Assembly (NCBI GenBank): GCA_017501345.1 | Contig: JAFVXC010000017.1 | Location: 1 to 8,029 of the forward strand | Source of the DNA: Clostridia bacterium | GTDB lineage: Bacteria > Bacillota_A > Clostridia > Oscillospirales > CAG-272 | DNA length: 8,029 nucleotides | Direction of reading: 5' to 3' | Shown: piece after piece, positions 1-3,756 of the stretch | Layout: the number at the start of each line of letters is the position of its first letter | Numbering within the stretch: position 1 is the stretch's first letter | Position numbers and translations under genes: made by a program | Notes under the pieces: model-generated | Databases searched by the model: none | Told to the model about the DNA's origin: nothing | What the model saw: only the letters and a program-made list of their open reading frames with translations

Positions 1-130
1 CGTCGCTTTCCGTGAGATAGGTGTAGCACGCCGGGCAGACCGAGACCACATACGTCGTCCCGTCGATCGTGATCCACTGCGGATTCTTCGCCTGCTTCCC
101 GCACCTGCGGCATTTAATGGGTTGCGACAT
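1..130 (-). CDS. Small zinc-ribbon protein, partial (C-terminus beyond left edge)
   Basis: The first 43 codons of a minus-strand gene are visible and run off the window. Two CxxC knuckles (C7-x2-C10 and C32-x2-C35) are separated by about 21 residues holding a short beta-like stretch (WITIDGTTYVV). This is the pattern of a rubredoxin-like or zinc-ribbon fold, so a structural zinc site is inferred. The start ATG at 130-128 overlaps the stop of the upstream gene as TGATG, implying translational coupling. A second in-frame ATG at 133-131 would add one Met, but the GGGTGAGG Shine-Dalgarno stretch is better spaced for the downstream ATG. It is the last visible gene of the lytic operon. Small zinc ribbons are common phage early proteins, but no specific function can be assigned. 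Confidence 0.7.
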   Translation of the reverse strand, partial: MSQPIKCRRCGKQAKNPQWITIDGTTYVVSVCPACYTYLTESD

Positions 131-303
131 CATCCCTCACCCCCAATCCTGACCCCGCTCTGCACGAGATGCTCTGCGATACACACCGCCGAGGGCCGCT
201 TCACACCGCGCTTCCATTCCTCATAGGACTTGTCCGCCCCTTCTGCGATCAAACGAGCGAGGGCATCGATGCGCTCCTCGTCGGTTATAACGTGTTCTGT
301 CAT
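130..303 (-). CDS. Small phage early protein of unknown function (57 aa)
   Basis: A complete 57-codon gene sits between the replisome organizer and the zinc-ribbon gene. Its ATG (303-301) overlaps the upstream stop as ATGA and its TGA (132-130) overlaps the next start as TGATG, so the three genes form one translationally coupled unit. Ribosome binding is helped by an AAGGAGGAAGAG stretch in the end of the upstream gene. The protein is acidic at its N-terminus and looks largely helical (DEERIDALARLIAEGADKSY). Cys41 is its only cysteine. I do not recognise a family. The gene was accepted because of the double overlap and strong Shine-Dalgarno sequence. A role near replication is inferred from position only. 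Confidence 0.65.
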   Translation of the reverse strand: MTEHVITDEERIDALARLIAEGADKSYEEWKRGVKRPSAVCIAEHLVQSGVRIGGEG

Positions 304-1208
304 GTCTCTTCCTCCTTCTTGTCCTTGTAAATTTGATCATACTGCTCCCCATAGGAGCGACGCAGCGCCGCCTCAAAGAACTCGTCCGTGTCGAAATTCG
401 ACGAGGATCCCTCTCCCGGGAGATCTTCTTTTTTCGCCCTCTCCGAAGTCCACTTCTTCTTGTCTCCCTTCCACCAATCGAGGATCGCCGAAAAATGATC
501 GGGATACGTATAGTGTCGATCGTGGAGCTTCTCCGAAAAATGATCGATGTAGTCAGGTGGTACCCCCTTCTCCTCGAGCTCCCGCACCTGCTCGTCCGTC
601 AGGTTCACGTTCTGATATTTTCCTCGCGCGTGCGCGCTAAAGAGAGAGAGTATATCTTTTTCTTTTTCTCTTTCTCTTTTACTTTGTTGCATTTCTTCCG
701 CAGAAATTGCAATTTCTTCCGCAGAAATAGGTATTTCTTCCGCAGAAATTCGAAATTTGGATATGACAAGACGGACGTCGACCAAAACGTAGACGTCCAT
801 TTTGAGCTTGCGACGGCTCCTCAGAACCATCTCAATGTATTTCTCTTGCATTGCGTGCCCGGTCATCACGGTCTGTTCAATCAAGCCTCGGTCGAGGATC
901 TCGTGATCTATTAAGTAGCGGATGGACTCTCGGACGCAGGCTGAGACGTGCCTTCGTCGGTCATTCTTTGAAACGAGCTGCTCTGCAATATCCTCTACGA
1001 GCACGTCGAAGTCCCGGAACTCGTAATAGTACCCGTGACTGCGATAGATGCGACAAAGGATATTCAGATACGTTAAGATGCCGACAGCACCGTGCGCCCT
1101 GCGAAGAGCTTTGATCTTGTCATTTTCGAAGAAATCACAATCGAGCGGAAAATAGTCGAAGCTCTCCTTCGGCGATCTGCCGGGACGCTTTGGTTCTTTT
1201 TCACTCAT
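300..1208 (-). CDS. Phage replisome organizer, Lin1244/Lin1753-like (DUF4373) N-terminal domain
   Basis: A 302-residue protein. Residues about 18-130 match the Lin1244/Lin1753 (DUF4373) domain of Firmicutes phage replication proteins as I know it: YFPLDCDFFENDKIKALR, then GAVGILTYLNILCRIY and a YYYEF stretch. A middle linker holds three ISAEE repeats. A basic KREREKEKD patch and a C-terminal tail follow, with a D-T-D-E-F-F-E-A-A motif before RRSYGE that I have often seen in these proteins. The expected role is to bind the phage origin and recruit helicase loader and helicase. The ISAEE repeats are three perfect 21-bp-spaced DNA iterons, so the origin probably lies inside this gene, as described for replisome-organizer genes of lactococcal phages such as TP901-1. 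The ATG at 1208 is preceded by GGGAGAAGAAA, a purine-rich but modest ribosome binding site. The product could also be called a DnaD-like initiator. Confidence 0.85.
   Translation of the reverse strand: MSEKEPKRPGRSPKESFDYFPLDCDFFENDKIKALRRAHGAVGILTYLNILCRIYRSHGYYYEFRDFDVLVEDIAEQLVSKNDRRRHVSACVRESIRYLIDHEILDRGLIEQTVMTGHAMQEKYIEMVLRSRRKLKMDVYVLVDVRLVISKFRISAEEIPISAEEIAISAEEMQQSKREREKEKDILSLFSAHARGKYQNVNLTDEQVRELEEKGVPPDYIDHFSEKLHDRHYTYPDHFSAILDWWKGDKKKWTSERAKKEDLPGEGSSSNFDTDEFFEAALRRSYGEQYDQIYKDKKEEET
488..546. repeat. 14-bp direct repeat inside the replisome organizer gene
   Basis: CCGAAAAATGATCG occurs exactly at 488-501 and at 533-546. Both copies encode DHFS in the C-terminal half of the replisome organizer. 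It could be a second protein-binding repeat near the origin, or simply two copies of a short peptide motif with the same codons. Confidence 0.5.
691..749. repeat. Three 21-bp iterons, candidate phage replication origin
   Basis: The 17-mer ATTTCTTCCGCAGAAAT occurs three times without mismatch at 691-707, 712-728 and 733-749, with an exact 21-bp period (two helical turns). Each copy is an inverted repeat, with arms ATTTCT and AGAAAT around TCCGC, so it could bind a dimer. The only variable bases are the 4-bp spacers. On the minus strand the array encodes three ISAEE heptad repeats of the replisome organizer. It is flanked at about 654-682 by a pyrimidine-rich, A/T-rich tract that could ease unwinding. 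Iterons inside the initiator gene are a known origin arrangement in phages. Function here is inferred. Confidence 0.7.
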
Positions 1209-1221
1209 TTTCTTCTCCCTA

Positions 1222-1250
1222 TTGACTTTTCCTGAAAAATGTGGTACAAT
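1222..1250 (+). promoter_or_regulatory. Consensus sigma-A promoter of antisense small RNA 1
   Basis: -35 TTGACT at 1222-1227, a 17-bp spacer and -10 TACAAT at 1245-1250. It points rightward, against the lytic operon. No credible minus-strand promoter was seen in the same gap. The predicted transcription start is near 1255-1257. Confidence 0.75.
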
Positions 1251-1256
1251 AAGGGT

Positions 1257-1325
1257 GCAAGATTTTCACAAAATTGCACCCCGAGAGTCGTAGCGTCGTT
1301 CCCGCTGCGGCTCTCATTCTTTTTT
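1257..1325 (+). ncRNA. Predicted OOP-like antisense small RNA 1 (about 70 nt)
   Basis: The unit runs from the promoter at 1222-1250 to the terminator ending at about 1325 and contains no plausible open reading frame. At DNA level a perfect 8-bp inverted repeat (GGGTGCAA at 1253-1260, TTGCACCC at 1274-1281) lies at the transcript start and would give a 5' hairpin. The exact start decides how much of its left arm is in the RNA. The 3' hairpin is an intrinsic terminator whose loop carries GTCGTTCC. The RNA lies directly upstream of the replisome organizer gene, runs antisense to the lytic operon, and its last ten or so bases overlap the end of the 74-residue gene. Lambda OOP RNA (about 77 nt, antisense, between cII and O) has the same placement. 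No sequence similarity to OOP is claimed. Confidence 0.6.
1283..1325 (+). terminator. Rho-independent terminator of small RNA 1
   Basis: A 13-bp stem joins 1283-1295 (GAGAGTCGTAGCG) to 1303-1315 (CGCTGCGGCTCTC) around a 7-nt loop, and six T residues follow at 1320-1325. Two of the pairs are G-U in the plus-strand RNA. On the minus strand they would be A-C mismatches with no T-run after the stem, so the terminator works for rightward transcription only. Confidence 0.8.
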
Positions 1326-1538
1326 CCTGTTCCGTACGAGCTCGGCGACCTTAATAGATCGCTTTCCGCGCACCGTTCCCTTAACAAGGGCGTGATGCGG
1401 ATACAGCGTCATCGTGTCGCCGCCGCGATAATATCCGGTGTACTGATAGATCGGCGTGCCGTTCTCATACTCCCAGATGGTATACCCGCTGCCCGGGTCA
1501 TAGCCCTCATCCTTAAAGACCGTTTTCGTCTCTGCCAT
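1314..1538 (-). CDS. Small phage early protein of unknown function (74 aa)
   Basis: A 74-residue protein with a strong Shine-Dalgarno stretch (AAGGAGGGGGGG) 3 to 11 bases before the ATG. The N-terminal half is rich in Tyr and Gly (YDPGSGYTIWEYENGTPIYQ, then YTGYYRGGD), suggesting a small beta-sheet protein. The C-terminal third is basic (RGKRSIKVAELVRNRKKE), compatible with nucleic-acid contact. I recognise no family. It lies between the replisome organizer and smaller genes in the lytic operon. Its stop codon overlaps the terminator of antisense small RNA 1, so its mRNA 3' end would pair with that RNA. Confidence 0.7.
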   Translation of the reverse strand: MAETKTVFKDEGYDPGSGYTIWEYENGTPIYQYTGYYRGGDTMTLYPHHALVKGTVRGKRSIKVAELVRNRKKE

Positions 1539-1632
1539 CCGCCCCCCCTCCTTTCCACAGAATTGCGGCGAAGCGGATCCCGTCCCACAAAGAGATCAGG
1601 CCCTCTCTGAGCTTCCTTAAAAACTTCCTCAT
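1513..1632 (-). CDS. Possible 39-residue cationic amphipathic peptide
   Basis: A short reading frame starting ATG at 1632-1630 and ending TAA at 1515-1513, so it overlaps the start of the 74-residue gene by 26 bases in another frame. An AAGGAAG Shine-Dalgarno sequence lies about 8 bases before the ATG. The N-terminus is a basic amphipathic segment (MRKFLRKLREGLISLWDGIR) followed by FAAILW. This resembles a membrane-associating helix, but the tail (GGGADGRDENGL) overlaps the next gene's ribosome binding site and start. It fills an otherwise empty 140-bp gap. It may be a real leader or coupling peptide, or chance. Confidence 0.45.
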   Translation of the reverse strand: MRKFLRKLREGLISLWDGIRFAAILWKGGGADGRDENGL

Positions 1633-1651
1633 AGTGATGTACTTCCTTTCT

Positions 1652-1676
1652 CCCCCTCTCGGGGGCTTTTTATTTT
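1652..1676 (+). terminator. Weak plus-strand terminator-like hairpin
   Basis: CCCCC (1652-1656), loop TCTC, GGGGG (1661-1665), then C and TTTTT at 1667-1671. The stem is only 5 bp but all G-C, and the T-run makes it oriented for rightward transcription. No plus-strand promoter was found just upstream, so it may stop antisense readthrough or have no function. Confidence 0.35.
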
Positions 1677-1681
1677 CTCCC

Positions 1682-1891
1682 TCAAGAGGGCACGCGTGGT
1701 GCCTCCTCCCGTGCAGAATTTCTTTTTCTCAGCGACTCTATGTATTTCTCGCACTCCTTCGGATGGGTGTAAACGTAAGCACTCACCACCCGCGAGAGCC
1801 GCTCTGACATGATCTTCACCGCCTCGGGCGGGAGCTCGTCGATCGGCTCGCCGTTCAGATAGCATTGTACGGTATATCCGTTCGTTCCCAT
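1682..1891 (-). CDS. Small conserved-looking phage protein of unknown function (69 aa)
   Basis: A 69-residue protein with a canonical Shine-Dalgarno sequence (AAGGAGGG) 8 bases before the ATG. It opens with a beta-like stretch (YTVQCYLNGEPIDELPPEAV) followed by helices (KIMSERLSRVVSAYVYTHP) and ends in a basic tail. The pattern of a short 'xVxxYLNGEP' strand, a Pro-rich turn and a helix ending in THP resembles small hypothetical proteins seen beside HTH regulators in clostridial prophages, but no family name or function can be given. A longer overlapping frame (1629-1937) was rejected in favour of this one because of the ribosome binding site. It lies 57 bp after the HTH gene at 1949-2152 in the same operon. 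Confidence 0.65.
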   Translation of the reverse strand: MGTNGYTVQCYLNGEPIDELPPEAVKIMSERLSRVVSAYVYTHPKECEKYIESLRKRNSAREEAPRVPS

Positions 1892-1948
1892 TCTTGCATC
1901 CCTCCTTTTCTATGAGTGTATGATAACGCGAAAGCACATGACAGCCAC

Positions 1949-2152
1949 TTACCGTTCGTCCGGGAACAGAATCTCATCGACGTCAGCGTGCGGGAACGCC
2001 TTCTTGAACCCTTGGACGAACCATTTTCCGGGCCGCATCCTCCCTCTCTCCACCTTTTCGTAGAGCGAATACGATACCCCGATCCGCTTAGCCATCTGCC
2101 TCTGCGTCAGCTCCCATTTCCGTCGAAAGAGCTTTAATGTCGTGAGCTTCAT
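1949..2152 (-). CDS. XRE-family helix-turn-helix regulator (67 aa)
   Basis: A single-domain Cro/C1-type HTH protein. The motif spans about residues 10-40: LFRRKWELTQRQMAKRIGVS, then YSLYEKVERGRMRPGKW as the recognition helix and following turn. The protein is short and ends soon after the fifth helix (VDEILFPDER), so there is no separate dimerisation or peptidase domain. AGGAGG precedes the ATG by 9 bases, and the whole gap to the upstream HTH gene is 13 bases, so the two regulators are made together. It is probably a DNA-binding regulator of the lytic operon or of the switch. A role as recombination directionality factor cannot be excluded from sequence. Confidence 0.8.
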   Translation of the reverse strand: MKLTTLKLFRRKWELTQRQMAKRIGVSYSLYEKVERGRMRPGKWFVQGFKKAFPHADVDEILFPDER

Positions 2153-2165
2153 TGTCTTTCTCCTC

Positions 2166-2366
2166 CTATGCCTCCTTCACTATCAGCTCGTCCACCGTGC
2201 ACCCGACAAGCTCTGCCATACCGACAGCCTGCTCAAGACTCGGTCGGCGTCTTCCGTGTATAATGTGGTTCACCATAACAGACGTATATCCTATGTGCTC
2301 CCCTACGTCCACCTCCGAAAGACCGTGCTGATCCATCAGCTCGCGATACTTTTTTCCGTTAAACAT
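2166..2366 (-). CDS. Cro-like XRE helix-turn-helix regulator (66 aa)
   Basis: A 66-residue single-domain HTH protein: YRELMDQHGLSEVDVGEHIG, then YTSVMVNHIIHGRRRPSLEQ and the family's usual closing helix AVGMAELVGCTVDELI. Length and organisation fit Cro-type or small antirepressor regulators. AAGGAGG lies 7 bases before the ATG. It is the first of two adjacent XRE genes in the leftward operon, downstream of the switch promoter. Acting as the Cro counterpart of the repressor at 3220-3753 is the simplest reading, although which of the two HTH proteins binds the switch operators cannot be told from sequence. Confidence 0.8.
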   Translation of the reverse strand: MFNGKKYRELMDQHGLSEVDVGEHIGYTSVMVNHIIHGRRRPSLEQAVGMAELVGCTVDELIVKEA

Positions 2367-2382
2367 TCAAATTCCTCCTTTC

Positions 2383-2748
2383 TCAACATACGATAAAACA
2401 ATAAATAATCACGGCTACTGCTATAAGCCACTCTACAAGCGCGACTAAACACAACTTCACGCACTTTTTATTCGCTTCCGAATACTTTTTGCAAAAATAG
2501 TCCACGCCCTCTTTTAAATTCGAGATTGCTTCGAGGTGCTCATCGCACATTTTCATCTTTTCCTCGTTGTGCGCGAGCTTCAGCTCGGTGATCTCGTCTA
2601 AGTGTGCGAGCTTCAGCTCGGTGATCTCGTCTAAGTGTGCGAGCTTCAACTTAGTGATCTCATCAAACACCATACAACTATCTTCTTCTGGTTTATACAG
2701 CTCAATGGGCTCATATAACTCAACAGGTGCGTTTTTCGTATTTTCCAT
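2383..2748 (-). CDS. Tail-anchored coiled-coil protein with 11-residue repeat (121 aa)
   Basis: A 121-residue protein in three parts. The acidic N-terminus (about 1-25) is rich in Glu and Tyr. The centre (about 29-60) is three tandem copies of an 11-residue unit, LDEITELKLAH, with hydrophobic spacing typical of a coiled coil. It continues as helix to about residue 90. Residues about 96-120 form a membrane segment (LCLVALVEWLIAVAVIIYCF), with five Cys between 85 and 121. Only a few residues follow the segment, so this is a tail-anchored protein whose coiled coil should face the cytoplasm. AAGGAG lies 6 bases before the ATG. It is an early lytic gene. Membrane-associated early proteins of phages often act in replication tethering or host interference, but that is only analogy. 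No family recognised. Confidence 0.75.
   Translation of the reverse strand: MENTKNAPVELYEPIELYKPEEDSCMVFDEITKLKLAHLDEITELKLAHLDEITELKLAHNEEKMKMCDEHLEAISNLKEGVDYFCKKYSEANKKCVKLCLVALVEWLIAVAVIIYCFIVC
2569..2667. repeat. Three tandem 33-bp repeats within the coiled-coil gene
   Basis: Units at 2569-2601, 2602-2634 and 2635-2667. The first two are almost identical and the third has diverged at several positions (CAACTTAGTGATCTCATCAAA against CAGCTCGGTGATCTCGTCTAA). They encode the 11-residue coiled-coil unit. The near identity of units 1 and 2 suggests a recent duplication, so copy number probably varies between related elements. Confidence 0.85.
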
Positions 2749-2766
2749 ATTTTTCTCCTTTTTCTA

Positions 2767-2795
2767 TTGACATTCCCGCCGTTTTGTGATAGAAT
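2767..2795 (+). promoter_or_regulatory. Consensus sigma-A promoter of antisense small RNA 2
   Basis: -35 TTGACA at 2767-2772, a 17-bp spacer and -10 TAGAAT at 2790-2795, pointing rightward against the lytic operon. The predicted start is near 2801-2803, at the foot of the first hairpin. Confidence 0.75.
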
Positions 2796-2801
2796 GGAGA
2801 A

Positions 2802-2893
2802 GCAAGAGGGGCGGCGGAAGCGTTCCCCTCGTGCTTCTGATTTGGATAGTCGTTCGAGGTTGATTGGTGGTCGTTCTCGAACGGCTATTTTTT
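2802..2893 (+). ncRNA. Predicted antisense small RNA 2 (about 92 nt)
   Basis: A promoter-to-terminator unit with no usable start codon inside it. The first hairpin pairs 2799-2811 with 2825-2837 (12 pairs, one A-G mismatch, 13-nt loop). The second is the terminator stem. Between them is a short A/T-rich linker. It lies in the gap between the tail-anchored gene and the 49-residue gene, antisense to the lytic transcript, and its end overlaps the stop codon of the 49-residue gene. Small RNA 1 has the same design (promoter, 5' hairpin, terminator, overlap with a gene 3' end), and both share the heptamer GTCGTTC, here present at 2849-2855 and 2870-2876. Confidence 0.6.
2846..2893 (+). terminator. 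Rho-independent terminator of small RNA 2
   Basis: A 13-bp stem joins 2846-2858 (ATAGTCGTTCGAG) to 2876-2888 (CTCGAACGGCTAT), with one U-G pair in the plus-strand RNA. The loop is 17 nt and a run of six T lies at 2888-2893. The minus strand shows no T-run after the stem, so it stops rightward transcription only and should let the leftward lytic transcript pass. Confidence 0.8.
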
Positions 2894-3041
2894 ATTTGCC
2901 CGCTATGTAGTCAAGCAGCTTTACGATCTCCGTGTCAGACCATCCGACCGATTTGAGATATTCGATCAGCCGTTTCAGTGTCGTGTCACTCATCATCTCG
3001 GCATCGCCTCCTGTTTTTTCGGTTTCTTCCCTCTCCGCCAT
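2892..3041 (-). CDS. Small helical phage protein, first gene of the lytic operon (49 aa)
   Basis: A 49-residue protein below the usual length cutoff. AAGGAGGG stands 6 bases before the ATG at 3041-3039, and the stop is TAA at 2894-2892. After a short acidic, disordered-looking N-terminus (MAEREETEKTGGDAEM), the rest is two predicted helices with a conserved-looking core: TTLKRLIEYLKSVGWSDTEI, then VKLLDYIAGK. The GWSDTEI turn between helices looks like a small three-helix or HTH-like fold seen in many short prophage proteins, but no function is known to me. It is the first gene downstream of the leftward switch promoter (start near 3107), the position of immediate-early regulators. Its 3' end overlaps the terminator of small RNA 2. 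Confidence 0.7.
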   Translation of the reverse strand: MAEREETEKTGGDAEMMSDTTLKRLIEYLKSVGWSDTEIVKLLDYIAGK

Positions 3042-3058
3042 TTTTCACCCTCCTTTCC

Positions 3059-3087
3059 TTGACTTTTCTAAAACCCCGTGGTATAAT
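3059..3087 (+). promoter_or_regulatory. Rightward switch promoter, likely for the repressor gene
   Basis: -35 TTGACT at 3059-3064, a 17-bp spacer and -10 TATAAT at 3082-3087, predicted start near 3094. No gene other than the repressor starts downstream on this strand, giving a 5' leader of about 125 nt that crosses all three operator pairs. The sequence closely resembles the small RNA 1 promoter (TTGACTTTTC and GTGGTAYAATRAGGKTGC in both). An 8-bp inverted repeat, GAGGTTGC at 3088-3095 and GCAACCTC at 3172-3179, brackets the region. Confidence 0.7.
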
Positions 3088-3113
3088 GAGGTTGCGGTAC
3101 TAACCGTGTATTC

Positions 3114-3142
3114 ATTATAACTCAGTGAACTCAGATTGTCAA
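3114..3142 (-). promoter_or_regulatory. Leftward switch promoter for the lytic operon
   Basis: On the minus strand, a perfect -35 TTGACA (3142-3137), a 17-bp spacer and a perfect -10 TATAAT (3119-3114). The predicted start is near 3107, about 65 bases before the first lytic ATG at 3041. The spacer holds two copies of CTGAGTT, so a protein bound there would cover the promoter. Its start lies only about 13 bp from that of the rightward promoter, and the two face each other. Confidence 0.8.
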
Positions 3143-3201
3143 TACCATTTTCTGATTTTTTCTGAGTTTGTGCAACCTCTACAATCTGAGTTTCCTGATT
3201 T
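3119..3201. promoter_or_regulatory. Three paired operator candidates, CTGA[G/T]TT direct repeats
   Basis: Pair 1, read on the minus strand: CTGAGTT at 3134-3128 and 3125-3119 (9-bp step), inside the leftward promoter spacer. Pair 2, plus strand: CTGATTT at 3152-3158 and CTGAGTT at 3162-3168 (10-bp step). Pair 3, plus strand: CTGAGTT at 3186-3192 and CTGATTT at 3195-3201 (9-bp step), just before the repressor ribosome binding site. A longer 12-bp word, ACAATCTGAGTT, occurs at 3181-3192 and in inverted form at 3128-3139. The spacing fits cooperative binding of an HTH repressor or Cro-like protein. Which protein binds is not shown. Confidence 0.65.
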
Positions 3202-3219
3202 TGTGTAAAGGAGTTAATA

Positions 3220-3753
3220 ATGTTCAAAAAAATTTTTATTCAACTTTGTAACAAAAAAGGAGTTGCTCCAACCGTCGCTTGCTGTGCTGTGGGTCTTTCA
3301 GATGCAGCTTTTTCAAAATGGACCGACAAATCTGTACCCAGAAAAGCAACGCTCGTGAAAATCGCCGACTACTTCGGCGTATCCGTCGATTACCTTCTCG
3401 GGAAAGAAGAACAGCCCTCCGAGGACAGAAAAACCCCTCTTTCTCGTCATCCTCTAAACCTCCAACTGTTCGCCGAGCAGCCCTCTCCCTCAAGTGACGA
3501 TGTAGAGCTCATAAATCTCTCCGGACAAGAAAAGGCCCTCGTCAAGACGTTCCGAGGAACGACCGAAGAGGGCCGCATGAAGATCATTCAGGCTACGATG
3601 AATATTTGTGACGAGATCGAAAGCAAGAACCGCGTCATTCTGTACGAAGCTGCATCCTCCGAAGATCACCACAAGGACCGATATATTACGAAGGACAAAG
3701 AAAAGTGGAGCCGGATCGAGGGAACACCCAACACCGACGACCCGCTTGTGTAA
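3220..3753 (+). CDS. HTH (XRE) phage repressor, ImmR/CI-like, without peptidase domain
   Basis: A 177-residue protein with an XRE HTH domain at about residues 12-62 (TVACCAVGLSDAAFSKWTDK, then TLVKIADYFGVSVDYLLGKE). A low-complexity linker rich in Pro and Ser follows, then a C-terminal helical segment at about 98-134, LSGQEKALVKTFRGTTEEGR, of the type common in ImmR-like repressors. There is no S24/LexA-type self-cleavage domain, so inactivation by the metallopeptidase encoded next door is the likely control, as with ImmR and ImmA of ICEBs1. AAAGGAG lies 6 bases before the ATG. It is transcribed from the rightward switch promoter and is probably the maintenance repressor of the lytic promoter. 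The tail (after about 140) is polar and unlike any domain I know. Confidence 0.85.
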   Translation: MFKKIFIQLCNKKGVAPTVACCAVGLSDAAFSKWTDKSVPRKATLVKIADYFGVSVDYLLGKEEQPSEDRKTPLSRHPLNLQLFAEQPSPSSDDVELINLSGQEKALVKTFRGTTEEGRMKIIQATMNICDEIESKNRVILYEAASSEDHHKDRYITKDKEKWSRIEGTPNTDDPLV

Positions 3754-3756
3754 TCT

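Noticed and set aside
691..749. CRISPR-like array
   Set aside because: Repeats are 17 bp with 4-bp spacers and in frame with a coding sequence. There are no unique 30-bp spacers and no cas genes.
230..914. Plus-strand open frames opposite the replisome organizer gene (136 and 193 codons)
   Set aside because: Low-complexity antisense translations of a gene with a recognised domain. The repeats in them merely mirror the iterons.
1629..1937. Minus-strand 102-codon frame overlapping the 69-residue gene
   Set aside because: Composition is Arg/Gly/Glu-rich without pattern. The overlapping 69-residue frame has a canonical ribosome site 8 bases before its ATG.
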